Positions 16,325 through 25,239 of a stretch of DNA of 64,000 nt are shown one piece after another. Under the pieces are notes generated by a model. That model made no database searches, was not told the origin of the DNA, and worked only from the letters and a program-made list of their open reading frames with translations. A program made the translations under genes and the position numbers. Position 1 is the first letter of the stretch, and every line of letters starts with the position of its first letter. The DNA comes from Hirschia maritima DSM 19733 (lineage in GTDB: Bacteria; Pseudomonadota; Alphaproteobacteria; Caulobacterales; Hyphomonadaceae), in assembly GCF_000378345.1 (NCBI RefSeq), contig NZ_KB899546.1, positions 437,523 through 501,522 on the forward strand, read 5' to 3'.

Positions 16325-18100
16325 TTACTCGCCTGATACGCGACTTAGCGCCCACCTTAACCTGTTTGGGGAAGTTGTGCCATCTCCAATTGGACTAACA
16401 CCGTAATTAATTAGAATTTGCGCGGCTGGTAGGCGTGTGCCGCTAGCTGTGTATACAGTTTGTTCAATATTTATGGGGTGTTCTGTGCGGAATTTCCAAG
16501 AAATATCGGTGTTTCGAACAAGTAAGAACACTGTTTTTTCGTCTTCGCCTTGCTCCACTCCAATGTACGGGTGCAATTGGAATCGTAGCGCACATGGGAT
16601 GTCATCTTCCTGGGCTTGAGATGTTTCTGCCAACGGTCGATAGATTGAATCCTCGCCAGTGATCCTTTGACCATTTTTGGCTAAATAAAGCCGCCGCCTG
16701 TGGACAAGTCCATGGCTATCTCGCCAGCCCGAATGTTGGCCTTCCAATAAAAATTGGTCGCCTTCCTCTAAGCGTCTGGCGGAAACGCCGGGTGGTCCAA
16801 TAATTTGATGGAGCCCAGATTCAGGGTTTTGTCTAAAAATTGCTGAGTTTTGATCGTCCAATACAAGGGTAGAAGATGCTGCAGTCTGTCGTGCAGCAAA
16901 TACCCAGGCCGGATCAAGATCGGGATATGCTCCCATAGAAGTGATCAAGCGATGTGGGCCGTCACAAACATGGATAGCAAGACAGGATGCACTTGCCAAT
17001 TCGGTGTTTTCGCCTGTCTCAGATGAGCCGGTGTCCATGTAGAGGGTCAGATTTCCGGCTTGTATGCGTTGAAATCCTGTTTGTTGAGCAAAAGAAAATT
17101 TACCCCCACCTTCACCAAATGGGGAAAGCGCCGTCTTTGCCAGACCATCCCAACTATCTGTTCCGCTATTCGCGACAAGCAATCCTCCATCGGTCAGTTG
17201 AAGAAACTTCAACATGTTCTGCATGCGCATCTGTGCTTTTGATAAAAATGGGGGAGCTTCGCGTCCCATTCTCAGCAAAAATTCTTCTGCGATATTCAGG
17301 TCAATTAAAGTTTCGGCAAGGCGAGAAGGAGAGCGTGTAACATGGCCGCCATCTTTCAAGATTTGCGTTTGTGTCTCATGTTCTAGAGCTTTTAATCCAA
17401 CTTTTAAATACTCGTCACCTTCAGGCAAACTTGTTCCTGCCAGTGTCAAGGCCAATGCACATCTGAAACGTCCACGAAGTGATTTAACATTTTCACAGCT
17501 CAACGAAATATGATGCACCTGTTTAACGAGGCAATCCAAGAGGTTTGCTCTTGTTTCGCTGGAAACCGGTTCTATGATTACAGGGGCGGCGGAGAGCCAA
17601 TTGATGACTCTATCTGCAGTGACATTTACACGCCATGCATTGTCATCCCATTTCCCGAATGCTCTCATCCAGCTCACAGTTAAGCTGCGCGCCAGTTTTT
17701 CACCTTGCTCGCCATTTGCGAGTAAATCTCGAAGCCAATGAAAGCGATGTATTCTATCTGCAAAATTCACACTCGGAAAAGGAGGTCCCCACGGAGCTCG
17801 AGCTTCAGGAACTTCAAGTTTTTCAGTTCCAAATTTCCATAAACCGCGGATAATGTTCTCGCCGCGTTTGGGGCGTGTTGGATGTCCATTTTTCGGACTT
17901 CCCAAAAGGGCGTCAATTGAAGGTGGATTCAGCCGCATTTTATACATGGTGGATGATTTCAAAGGTAGTCCATCACGACCCATGAATTCAGTCCACTCTT
18001 CTGCATCTCTCATTTTTGAATACTGGCTCGGTATCGGTTGAGGTGCAGTTGTTTCTTCTAATTGAGGCGCTTCTTCTGAGTTTTCATTTTCAGATGACAT
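16325..18100 (-). CDS. Heparinase II/III family protein
   Basis: A 591-residue protein of the heparinase II/III-like group found in alphaproteobacteria between rpe/rsmB and purH. The N-terminal half is an alpha/alpha toroid (HRFHWLRDLLANG, then WMRAFGKWDDNAWRVNVTADRVINWL, residues ~115-180). The C-terminal half is a beta-sandwich with GWRDSHGLVHRRRLYLAKNGQRI, the lyase-type substrate region. No signal peptide is visible, which is common in this subgroup. The substrate is unknown; anionic polysaccharide is inferred from the family. The gene lies 29 bases after rpe and 31 bases before the nucleotide-sugar dehydratase, suggesting an envelope-polysaccharide role. Confidence 0.85.
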   Translation of the reverse strand: MSSENENSEEAPQLEETTAPQPIPSQYSKMRDAEEWTEFMGRDGLPLKSSTMYKMRLNPPSIDALLGSPKNGHPTRPKRGENIIRGLWKFGTEKLEVPEARAPWGPPFPSVNFADRIHRFHWLRDLLANGEQGEKLARSLTVSWMRAFGKWDDNAWRVNVTADRVINWLSAAPVIIEPVSSETRANLLDCLVKQVHHISLSCENVKSLRGRFRCALALTLAGTSLPEGDEYLKVGLKALEHETQTQILKDGGHVTRSPSRLAETLIDLNIAEEFLLRMGREAPPFLSKAQMRMQNMLKFLQLTDGGLLVANSGTDSWDGLAKTALSPFGEGGGKFSFAQQTGFQRIQAGNLTLYMDTGSSETGENTELASASCLAIHVCDGPHRLITSMGAYPDLDPAWVFAARQTAASSTLVLDDQNSAIFRQNPESGLHQIIGPPGVSARRLEEGDQFLLEGQHSGWRDSHGLVHRRRLYLAKNGQRITGEDSIYRPLAETSQAQEDDIPCALRFQLHPYIGVEQGEDEKTVFLLVRNTDISWKFRTEHPINIEQTVYTASGTRLPAAQILINYGVSPIGDGTTSPNRLRWALSRVSGE

Positions 18101-18129
18101 GAGTTGCCATACTCCAATCGTAGTGGAAG

Positions 18130-18786
18130 TTAGCCTCTTAAAGCAGCAATTGCATTTGCGTAGTTTGCTGGTCCTTTTTTGAAGACCGCTGATCCTGCCA
18201 CCAATGCATTTGCTCCGGCATTAATAACGCGAGCACAATTGTCCGGCGTAACGCCACCATCGACTTCTAGAATTGTATTCGTTCCCAGTTTTTCAATGCG
18301 ATTGCGGATGTCTTCGATTTTTCTCAATTGATTGTCGATGAATGATTGACCGCCAAATCCAGGGTTCACACTCATGATCAAGACAAGGTCTAATTCTTCT
18401 AGCACATAATCGAGTACATCGGCTGATGTTGAAGGATTAAGTGCTGCTCCAGCTTTTTTACCGAGTTTTTTAATGGCCTGGATAGTTCTGTGAAAGTGCG
18501 GTCCAGCTTCTGGGTGTGCTGTAATCAGGTCGGCACCGGCATTTGCGAAAGCTTCGAGATATGCATCTACCGGAGATATCATCAGGTGCACATCGAATGG
18601 CTTGTCAGAGTGAGGGCGCAATGATTTTACAACATCAGGTCCGATTGTGATGTTTGGTACAAAGTGACCGTCCATCACATCGATGTGGATCATGTCGGCA
18701 CCAGCAGTATCTATGGCACGAACTTCTTCGCCGAGTTTAGAAAAATCAGCAGCTAGAATCGAGGGAGAGATGAGAATTTTAGACAT
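18130..18786 (-). CDS. rpe: Ribulose-phosphate 3-epimerase
   Basis: Rpe interconverts ribulose-5-phosphate and xylulose-5-phosphate in the pentose phosphate pathway. The 218-residue TIM barrel is complete: [17 protein letters not shown] at the start, [18 protein letters not shown] with metal-binding His and Asp, [17 protein letters not shown], and [11 protein letters not shown] near the C-terminus. ATG 18786 is the only sensible start. Its partner transketolase is at 52.9 kb. The neighbour downstream on this strand is the heparinase-like gene 29 bases away, so the two probably share a transcript, an arrangement frequent in this bacterial class. Confidence 0.97.
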   Translation of the reverse strand: MSKILISPSILAADFSKLGEEVRAIDTAGADMIHIDVMDGHFVPNITIGPDVVKSLRPHSDKPFDVHLMISPVDAYLEAFANAGADLITAHPEAGPHFHRTIQAIKKLGKKAGAALNPSTSADVLDYVLEELDLVLIMSVNPGFGGQSFIDNQLRKIEDIRNRIEKLGTNTILEVDGGVTPDNCARVINAGANALVAGSAVFKKGPANYANAIAALRG

Positions 18787-18890
18787 ATTTCCGCCTACCA
18801 GTAGGGAACAAGGTGTGCAACCACCTTGCTCAAATTTGCTGGGTTATATGTCGCCATACTTGGAGAAAAAGTCTAGAGATTAATGGTAAA

Positions 18891-19409
18891 TCAGTAACCT
18901 ATATCAATATTTTGTGGAACGACGCGCGCGCGGTTGCCATATTCTATAAAGATTGGCGTCCCATTTGGTAGTGCGACATCACCGCCCTGAGCGATTGAAA
19001 TAATTTCATCATTTTTGTCGAGACGTATCTTATATTCATAGCCGCGCTGTTTGCCGCCAGCTTTACCGACTTGCTGGCCCGCTATCGCTCCACCAACAGC
19101 ACCGATGACACCAGCGATTGCTTTTTCATCGTCACCGCCGCCAACTTGGCTACCGGCTATACCGCCAATAACAGCACCGGTTGCAGCACCAAGAAGCCCA
19201 TTATTGCTTCCGTCAATCATAATGGCACGTGAGGCAACTATGACGCCTTCATCAACGCGGGAAATACGACCAACTTCATTGTGTGAATAGTCGTTTGCGC
19301 CTTGGCTAGACGCACAACCAGTTACGGCAAGAAGCGTACCTGCGGCGAATGCAAAGGCTGTCTTTCGAACAACGTTTTTTGTGTTGTTGCTTTTAGGTAG
19401 TGAAGACAT
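18891..19409 (-). CDS. Outer-membrane lipoprotein with glycine-zipper 2TM domain (SlyB/PcP-like)
   Basis: A 172-residue envelope protein. An N-terminal signal ends with the lipobox VTGC (Cys about residue 32). The centre (residues ~70-118) holds two Gly/Ala-rich helices, LLGAATGAVIGGIAGSQVGG and AIAGVIGAVGGAIAGQQVG, the glycine-zipper motif of SlyB and related outer-membrane lipoproteins. A short beta-rich end (YKIRLDKNDEIISI) follows. SlyB-like proteins stabilise the outer membrane and are often stress-responsive; the role here is inferred from the family. It lies between rsmB and rpe on the same strand, with gaps of 125 and 104 bases, so it probably has its own promoter. Confidence 0.87.
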   Translation of the reverse strand: MSSLPKSNNTKNVVRKTAFAFAAGTLLAVTGCASSQGANDYSHNEVGRISRVDEGVIVASRAIMIDGSNNGLLGAATGAVIGGIAGSQVGGGDDEKAIAGVIGAVGGAIAGQQVGKAGGKQRGYEYKIRLDKNDEIISIAQGGDVALPNGTPIFIEYGNRARVVPQNIDIGY

Positions 19410-19534
19410 GGGGTGGCTCCAGAAGAAATTTAATTTGCCTGATTTTCCGTCTTGTTTGAGGCGGATATGAGGCGATTTTGGTTAAATATCATCCAGAAAA
19501 CTGCCTTATTCTTTACAAAACCCCTTGAAAACAA

Positions 19535-21001
19535 TCACACTTTTTTGAGGCGAGCCATGTAGAAGATATCGGAGGTTATTATGTCTTCTGCATTTTCGAC
19601 AGCAAATTGCGGTAAACTGAGCAACCCACCAATATCGTCAATTGCGTGCTCATACCCTGGAACCTCTTCTGGTTTTATAGGTTCGATGGACCAGTTTTGA
19701 CTTTCGATTGCTGATTTTACGACCTCAATGCCTTCCGCCGGCATGGGAGTACACACACAGTAAAGCATCGTACCGCCTGACTTGAGCATATCATAAGCCG
19801 CATCAACTAGTTTCAATTGAAGTTTTGAGTAGCGATCTAATCCAGTGTCGTTCCGTCTCCAAGCTCCCTCAGGGTGGCGACGCAAAGTTCCAAGAGCTGA
19901 ACAAGGCGCATCGAGCAAAATACCATCAAACAATTCATCCGGCCGCCATTCTCTTGCATCTGCCACAAGAGATTTGGCTTTTAAACCTGTTCGTTCAAGA
20001 TTTTCACGAACTTTTTCGATACGTTGTTCGGAAAGATCTACTGCTGTAACTTGGGCGCCCATACTCGATAGTTGCATCGTTTTACCGCCAGGTGCAGCAC
20101 ACAGGTCTCCAATTGTTAGGCCTTTGACATCACCAAACAATTTCGCTGGTAAAGTTGCAGCAACATCCTGAATCCACCATTCGCCGTCCGCATATCCTTC
20201 CAGTTCAACTATACTGGCACCAGTAGGTAATCGAACAGAGCCTGAAGGTAGTGCTTGGCCTTCAAATTTCGTCGCCCACTGTTCTGGATCGGATTTAACC
20301 GTCACGTCGATACGGGGTTCTTGTAACTGAATACTGGCGATGTTTTGTGCTGTTTCTTCTCCAAGTGTGTCGATAAAGCGTGTCGCAAGCCAATCTGGCC
20401 AGATGTGACTTTGGGGAAGATTATCATAAGCAGTTGGTTCTCTTACTGCTCGGCGCAATATTGCATTGACCATACCGCCGCCGCGAGCTGCAGGTCGCCA
20501 TTGCCGCGCTGCCTCAACAGTTGCATCCACCGCGGCATAAGAGGGGGCCTTGAGTACCCAAAGCTGTGCGCATCCTACACGCAAGAGCGATAGAACGGGT
20601 GGATCTATCTTCTCAAGTGGGCGGTCTATGAATGTTTCTAGAGCGTCATCTATACGTCCGAATGCTCGAAGCGCTGCTGACGCTATTGCACGTGCAAAGC
20701 CGCGATCAGAACCTTCTAGGTCATCAAAGAATTTGGAAGCACTCAATGCTTCATCCATGTCCATGCCTTCATGGACGATGCGCATTAGAATATCAGCTGC
20801 TGCGCGCCGACTTTGCCAACCATTTTGTGGGAGCTTACCGCCACGACGTTTCGTCGTGTTGTCCTGAGGCGTGGAGCGCGGGTTCTTACCAGAACGAGAC
20901 CGTGAACGATTGTCGTCAGTGCTTTTGCGAGAATTTGGTCCAGAACGGCGATTAGGCCCGCGTGATGAGCGCGAGCCATTATTGTTTGTATTTTTGTTCA
21001 C
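19535..21001 (-). CDS. rsmB: 16S rRNA (cytosine-967 C5) methyltransferase
   Basis: RsmB/Sun methylates C967 of 16S rRNA using S-adenosylmethionine. The 488-residue product has a basic, Asn/Ser/Arg-rich leader (residues 1-60), longer than in most homologues, then a NusB-like RNA-binding domain (SRRAAADILMRIVHEG ... WVLKAPSYAAVDATVEAAR), and a C-terminal methyltransferase domain with GDLCAAPGGKTMQLS for SAM, LLDAPCSALGTLRRHPE carrying the motif IV Cys, and YCVCTPMPAEG carrying the catalytic motif VI Cys. The start is GTG 21001, directly after the htpX TAA with no spacer, so translation is probably coupled to htpX. Confidence 0.92.
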   Translation of the reverse strand: MNKNTNNNGSRSSRGPNRRSGPNSRKSTDDNRSRSRSGKNPRSTPQDNTTKRRGGKLPQNGWQSRRAAADILMRIVHEGMDMDEALSASKFFDDLEGSDRGFARAIASAALRAFGRIDDALETFIDRPLEKIDPPVLSLLRVGCAQLWVLKAPSYAAVDATVEAARQWRPAARGGGMVNAILRRAVREPTAYDNLPQSHIWPDWLATRFIDTLGEETAQNIASIQLQEPRIDVTVKSDPEQWATKFEGQALPSGSVRLPTGASIVELEGYADGEWWIQDVAATLPAKLFGDVKGLTIGDLCAAPGGKTMQLSSMGAQVTAVDLSEQRIEKVRENLERTGLKAKSLVADAREWRPDELFDGILLDAPCSALGTLRRHPEGAWRRNDTGLDRYSKLQLKLVDAAYDMLKSGGTMLYCVCTPMPAEGIEVVKSAIESQNWSIEPIKPEEVPGYEHAIDDIGGLLSLPQFAVENAEDIITSDIFYMARLKKV

Positions 21002-21931
21002 TTAGTAGCGCGATTCAGTTTTAGCATTGTCTTTGTTATCCAGATCTTCAGCTATTCGGCGCAGACGAGCAATGCGTTTTTCAGTCGCTGGGTGAGACGA
21101 GCGATGAGTGCGTTTTGATGCATGCAATGGGTCAACCACGTAGATATGAGCTGTTGCCGGGTTCTTCTCAGCAACTGGGTTGAGAAGAGATACCGTATTG
21201 CGCTCTATCTTTTCCAGAGCTGACGCAAGATCAAGTGGTTTTCCACATATTTTTGCACCATCACGGTCTGCGGCGTGTTCGCGGGCCTTTGAAGCGAAGA
21301 TTTGAGCAACTGTTCGTGAAATGAATCTAGATGAGATTGCTGAAAGTCCTAAAGGAGCAAAAAATATCCAAGTGAGGCGGTTCAATAAGCCTGAAACTGC
21401 AGATGCAATTCCCATTGATAAACTGTCACCGCGTTTAACATGAGCCAATTCATGCGCTATAACTGCGCGTGTCTCTGCGCGATTGAGTGTCATCAATAGT
21501 CCATTGGTTACGGCTATTGAAGCGTGCAAAGCATCTCGACCAACTGCAAAGGCATTTGGTTGATGGGCATCCATTATAAATAGACGAGGGCATATCATGC
21601 CGGCGCTACTTGAGAGGTCACGACATTCTTTGACGAAAGCTCGGACCATTGGTGATGGGTGATTTTCATCCACTTCCTGCGCTTTATTCGCGCGTAGAAC
21701 AAGAGTGTCTGCTTTCCAGAAGACTGCTATATGAAAAACAAGTGCAATTCCGGTTGCAACAACTGCACCTTGATTTCCGTAGATAGCCCAACCAATTCCC
21801 GCAAAGATTGCGTGGATGAAGAACATAAAGAGGGTTGCGCGCAAATAGCTCACGTGGAGGCTCCCAATTGGTTTGGTGTTTAAAAACACGTTTGGGTTTA
21901 ATTTTATGGGTCTTATTAAGTTGTCACTCAT
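21002..21931 (-). CDS. htpX: Membrane zinc metalloprotease HtpX
   Basis: HtpX is an M48-family inner-membrane protease that removes misfolded membrane proteins. The 309-residue product has two N-terminal membrane helices (around residues 30-70), the zinc site HELAHVKRGDSL (HExxH), two further hydrophobic segments just after it (IASAVSGLLNRLTWIFFAPL), and the third ligand region ASKAREHAADRDGA. The N-terminus is about 25 residues longer than in the E. coli protein. The stop codon abuts the GTG of rsmB. Divergent from the SDHAF4-like gene 66 bases away. Heat or membrane-stress control is usual for the family, but no promoter motif was identified. Confidence 0.93.
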   Translation of the reverse strand: MSDNLIRPIKLNPNVFLNTKPIGSLHVSYLRATLFMFFIHAIFAGIGWAIYGNQGAVVATGIALVFHIAVFWKADTLVLRANKAQEVDENHPSPMVRAFVKECRDLSSSAGMICPRLFIMDAHQPNAFAVGRDALHASIAVTNGLLMTLNRAETRAVIAHELAHVKRGDSLSMGIASAVSGLLNRLTWIFFAPLGLSAISSRFISRTVAQIFASKAREHAADRDGAKICGKPLDLASALEKIERNTVSLLNPVAEKNPATAHIYVVDPLHASKRTHRSSHPATEKRIARLRRIAEDLDNKDNAKTESRY

Positions 21932-21997
21932 GAAGGTTAATGAATTCCAACTTTAAAAAGGTCTGGACTAAAAAAAATTTGAATTTATCTAGAGAAA

Positions 21998-22261
21998 ATG
22001 ACCCAAAAGAACGAAAACTCCGAAAATTCATCATCTGCTCTGCAAAATGAGGCTGTTGATGGTTTCATTTCTGGTGCCGCTCCAGGAAAGGAATTGTCTC
22101 CTGCTGCGCAGCGTGCGCTCGAAGAAGCCGCTGAACGTCGTGTTGCGAGTGATGCAAAAAATGCTAGTGAACAGAAGCCAGAAGAGTGGAATGGCCCGCG
22201 CGGCGAAGAACCCACACGTTACGGAGACTGGGAACGCAAAGGCATAACTTATGATTTTTAA
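21998..22261 (+). CDS. DUF1674 protein, SDHAF4-like succinate dehydrogenase assembly factor
   Basis: An 87-residue soluble protein whose last 23 residues, NGPRGEEPTRYGDWERKGI and the YDF end, match the hallmark of DUF1674, the bacterial relatives of SDHAF4. That factor binds flavinated SdhA and protects it before assembly of complex II. The rest is a low-complexity, Ala/Glu-rich segment. Function in bacteria is inferred from the eukaryotic protein. No sdh genes are in the window. It is divergent from htpX, as often seen in alphaproteobacteria. GAGA precedes the ATG. Confidence 0.85.
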   Translation: MTQKNENSENSSSALQNEAVDGFISGAAPGKELSPAAQRALEEAAERRVASDAKNASEQKPEEWNGPRGEEPTRYGDWERKGITYDF

Positions 22262-22382
22262 AACCTAGCCACTGTGCTGGGGAACTAATGTCTTAATATT
22301 CCCGCCTAAGGCGCGAGCAATTGCTTCAATTGTAAAGATTGGGTTAAGCTTCCATTAAGTGTTTAAGGAAGCGAGTGCAGAT

Positions 22383-22994
22383 ATGAAGAAATTTCTTTTG
22401 AGCGTAGGTATTGTTGTCTCAACAATGTCGATGACAATGTTTCATAAAGCGCACGCTGACGGTATCAACAAACCACATATTTATACGTCTGCACCAGCTC
22501 CTTTGAATGTACGTAATTATGATTCTGCACCAACAGTGCACTATGTGAATCCCAGATCTAAAGGTATGAAAATCTACTCAACTGCCTGCGGCAGCGCAGA
22601 TACTGAGATCTGTTCTGGGCAATTTGTGTCTACTGGACGCGTCGTGTTGGCAGGTCAGGCACCTGCTTATGTAGAATCAGTTAAGCCGATAATCAGACGT
22701 GACTCTATGACTGCTATACATGCATCACCCGTCAAGAAGCATGTTGTGAAGAAAGCCCACGATTGTAACTGTCACTCAGATGGACATCACAAGCATCATG
22801 GGAAGCAGCAAATACAACTGGATGGAAATTTCACAGGCGGTGTTGGTGCGGGCGTTTCTAGCAATTGGAGCGGCGGACATGGTGGAGTATTTCACGTACA
22901 AAACCCGATGATACGTTCACGACAATCAGTCATGTATTTCCCACGTTCAACATACCACAAACGTAGAAACGTACATCGCAAAATCTATCGCTAG
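22383..22994 (+). CDS. Secreted histidine-rich protein of unknown function
   Basis: From ATG 22383 the product has 203 residues with a Sec signal peptide (KKFLLSVGIVVSTMSMTM ... KAHADG). The mature protein contains a Cys pair (TACGSADTEICSG), a His/Lys/Cys cluster near residues 125-145 (HVVKKAHDCNCHSDGHHKHH), a Gly/Ser-rich stretch and a basic C-terminus. The cluster suggests binding of transition metals; this is inference. The longer frame from 22359 only adds residues before a good signal peptide. It is monocistronic and converges on an SDR gene with a six-base gap. No family recognised. Confidence 0.68.
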   Translation: MKKFLLSVGIVVSTMSMTMFHKAHADGINKPHIYTSAPAPLNVRNYDSAPTVHYVNPRSKGMKIYSTACGSADTEICSGQFVSTGRVVLAGQAPAYVESVKPIIRRDSMTAIHASPVKKHVVKKAHDCNCHSDGHHKHHGKQQIQLDGNFTGGVGAGVSSNWSGGHGGVFHVQNPMIRSRQSVMYFPRSTYHKRRNVHRKIYR

Positions 22995-23000
22995 AACGTC

Positions 23001-23798
23001 TCAACGGTGTCTGGCTTTGAGTATTTGCGTAGAGACACGTTGCGGCAGAAGCTTATTGAGCGTGTAGAGTGCTTTGTTCACTAAGCCAGGAATGTGCACA
23101 GCGCGCTTTGAATTTCCCGCCTTAAAACAAGCCTGCGCAACTTGATCAGATGTTTGCCACAAAAACTTTGGTAAGTTTTGAAGTTTGTCGCGCTGTCCAT
23201 TCACATCATGAAATTCCGAATAGGTGAGACCTGGACATACCGCTACAATATTAAGGCCATACTTTTTGTTTTCTAAATACAGTGACTGCGTGAATTTGAT
23301 CAAAGCAGCTTTGCTGGCAGCGTATAAAGTATGACCCGGACCTGGGGGCGCATACCCAGCCAAAGAAGCGATGTTGATGATACTACCGTGCCCTTGTTTT
23401 CTCATTGCCGGAAGCAATGCGTGGCATAACTCGCAAGGTGTATTGAGCATTAATTGCAAGAAGGATGCTTGCTCAGCCCAACTGGTGTTTGTGAATTCAG
23501 GAGCAAGCCCAAACCCCGCATTATTGATGAGAACATCAACGTGTAATTTTCTATCTCTTAGTTGGTTTAGTAGCAGATTTGGTGATTCTGGTTTTGATAA
23601 ATCACATGCAAAATACATAGCGTTGATTGAATGCGTTTTGCTGAGCTGTTTTGAAAAAGATGCTAATTTTTCTTCTCGTCTAGCAACTAAAAAAACATCA
23701 TATTTTTTCGAGGCATACAGCTGTGCTAATGCCTCTCCAATGCCAGCAGATGCTCCTGTTATAAGCACGAGCGGACGAGTTTCTTCAGAGCCTGACAT
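23001..23798 (-). CDS. Short-chain dehydrogenase/reductase
   Basis: A classical SDR of 265 residues. The cofactor motif is VLITGASAGIGEALAQLY (TGxxxGIG, residues 12-29), followed by the ARR segment after beta-2 that favours NADP(H), the structural NNAG, the catalytic Ser (INIASLAG) and YAASKAAL (YxxxK). The C-terminus (LVNKALYTLNKLLPQRVSTQ) resembles the SDR group acting on lipid-like or ketone substrates. The actual substrate cannot be told. It stands alone, converging on the His-rich secreted protein gene. Catalytic residues are complete, so activity is likely. Confidence 0.9.
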   Translation of the reverse strand: MSGSEETRPLVLITGASAGIGEALAQLYASKKYDVFLVARREEKLASFSKQLSKTHSINAMYFACDLSKPESPNLLLNQLRDRKLHVDVLINNAGFGLAPEFTNTSWAEQASFLQLMLNTPCELCHALLPAMRKQGHGSIINIASLAGYAPPGPGHTLYAASKAALIKFTQSLYLENKKYGLNIVAVCPGLTYSEFHDVNGQRDKLQNLPKFLWQTSDQVAQACFKAGNSKRAVHIPGLVNKALYTLNKLLPQRVSTQILKARHR

Positions 23799-23872
23799 TC
23801 AATGTTTCCAACTATTGTTATAGTAATGGGCATTAGTGGCAATTTGCCAGTGATTTGGAAAGAGGCAGGGGT

Positions 23873-24022
23873 ATGAAACTGCTAAAGATTATTGGATTGA
23901 TCTTGGGAACAGTGTTGATCGCGTATTTGTCTGGTTGGGCGTTGCAGGAAGACAAAAGTAAGCCGCCAACCTTCAATACTTCCAAACCTGATCGTGATGG
24001 AAAGCCGCCTGGAAAACACTAA
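23873..24022 (+). CDS. Small single-pass membrane protein (49 residues)
   Basis: ATG 23873 is preceded by AGAGGCAGGGG, a strong ribosome-binding site, and the frame is open for 49 codons to TAA. The product has one N-terminal membrane helix or uncleaved signal (LLKIIGLILGTVLIAYLSGW) and a short polar, Pro/Lys-rich tail (KSKPPTFNTSKPDRDGKPPG). The topology is that of many small membrane proteins that regulate larger partners. No homologue is recognised. The translated pattern (hydrophobic then charged tail) and the good ribosome-binding site support it as real. It sits between the SDR gene and another small membrane protein. Confidence 0.6.
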   Translation: MKLLKIIGLILGTVLIAYLSGWALQEDKSKPPTFNTSKPDRDGKPPGKH

Positions 24023-24127
24023 TTTGGTGCATATCCAGCGTGCATTACAGTCCTACCGCTTAACGAATTGAATTAGTCAGGGTATGACGGTAGCGCTAGT
24101 GTTTAATATTGGGCGGAGAAAAGCGCT

Positions 24128-24532
24128 ATGGAACAGATTTTAGAGCTTCTAAATAGTATATTTGGTGAAGGTGGTGACTTGGCTGGTGTAGCTTCGGCTG
24201 CTGGTCTTGGAGGCGGTGTAACAAGTGCTGCTGCTGTTGTGGCCTTTCGTGGCATGGTTATGAAGTTTGTTGTGCGTGTTATTACGACAGCTGCATTTAC
24301 GGGAGCAGGCTTTCTTGGGCTATTGCACTATCTTGGCTTTGTGATTGTGCCGAAAGACGAACTCTCTCAAATGTCCTCAAATTCCAAAGCCGCTTCACCT
24401 CTTTATTCTGGTTGGGTAGGTGCAGAGGGAACGAGCACGAGACCTGAAACGCGTTTGGAAAGAGCAACGCGTGCTGGAAAGAGAGTTATCGTAGTTCATC
24501 GTCGTTCAAAAGAAGACAAAGATAACTCTTGA
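24128..24532 (+). CDS. Hypothetical membrane-anchored protein
   Basis: A 134-residue protein: a short helix (EQILELLNSIFGEGGD), a Gly/Ala-rich segment (VASAAGLGGGVTSAAAVVAF), then a hydrophobic helix at about residues 44-77 (VMKFVVRVITTAAFTGAGFL ... VIVP). The basic cytosolic or periplasmic tail has several Arg-Arg pairs (ERATRAGKRVIVVHRRSKED). GGCGGAG precedes the ATG. No family is recognised. It converges with the LysE-type gene with a 19-base gap. Confidence 0.62.
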   Translation: MEQILELLNSIFGEGGDLAGVASAAGLGGGVTSAAAVVAFRGMVMKFVVRVITTAAFTGAGFLGLLHYLGFVIVPKDELSQMSSNSKAASPLYSGWVGAEGTSTRPETRLERATRAGKRVIVVHRRSKEDKDNS

Positions 24533-24551
24533 TTAGCTTGGCTATCAGTCT

Positions 24552-25166
24552 CTAATGCCCAATCCACGCTGGATATAAAGTCATCGCCAATAAAATTGCG
24601 GCCGTGACGTTGAAAATACGTGTTTTTGCAGGTGTGTTGAGGAAGTGTTTTATTCTTGTGCCAGCAACCGCCCATGTTGTAACAGCTGGAAAATTCACAA
24701 CTAGAAACACACTACATATAATAAAAACACTTAGTAGTGGGCTGTCTTGTAATGAATATGTTGCGATAGCGGTTGTGCCCATCGACCAAGCTTTAGGGTT
24801 CACCCATTGGAATAGGGCGGCCTGAAGGAAAGTGAACGGCTTTGAGTTTGATGAAGCAGCATTTGAGTTGTCCTGAAGTGGCGCTGCGTTCGCAATTTTC
24901 CAAGCTAGATATAGCAGATATATTGAGCTGAGGATTTTTAGCGCGAGAAACGTTGCTGGAATTCTTTCAAAAACTTGCGCCAGGCCAATACCAACCAATG
25001 CGAGCATAAACACAAAGCCCAGAGATATTCCAAGCATATGCGGAATAGTTCGTTTCAATCCAAAGTTTGCACCCGAAGCCATTAGCATCAGGTTGTTCGG
25101 GCCTGGTGTTATCGAAGATACAAAGGCGAAGGCTAGTAAAGCTAAGAGAAGTTGGCTGGTCATCAT
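24552..25166 (-). CDS. LysE/RhtB family amino-acid exporter, paired with Lrp
   Basis: An exporter of about 204 residues with six membrane segments. The signature SITPGPNNLMLMASGANFG is near residues 18-36, followed by HMLGISLGFVFMLALVGIGL. The start is at one of two adjacent ATGs (25166 or 25163); neither has a clear ribosome-binding site, and the longer TTG-started frame is unlikely. It is divergent from an Lrp/AsnC regulator, a standard arrangement in which the regulator senses an amino acid and activates its exporter. A dyad lies between them. Substrate unknown, probably an amino acid. Confidence 0.88.
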   Translation of the reverse strand: MMTSQLLLALLAFAFVSSITPGPNNLMLMASGANFGLKRTIPHMLGISLGFVFMLALVGIGLAQVFERIPATFLALKILSSIYLLYLAWKIANAAPLQDNSNAASSNSKPFTFLQAALFQWVNPKAWSMGTTAIATYSLQDSPLLSVFIICSVFLVVNFPAVTTWAVAGTRIKHFLNTPAKTRIFNVTAAILLAMTLYPAWIGH

Positions 25167-25190
25167 ACTGTGTACGATAATTGCAAACTT

Positions 25191-25215
25191 ACACAATGTG
25201 CTTGCATAATTGTGT
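25191..25215. promoter_or_regulatory. Candidate Lrp/AsnC operator between divergent genes
   Basis: ACACAAT (25191-25197) and ATTGTGT (25209-25215) are perfect 7-base arms spaced by 11 bases, centred between the exporter and Lrp genes. TTGCAA-type elements flank it on both sides (25179 and 25234 regions). The position suits autoregulation and activation of the exporter. Binding is inferred. Confidence 0.55.
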
Positions 25216-25239
25216 GTGTTAGATCTATTTTTGCAATTA

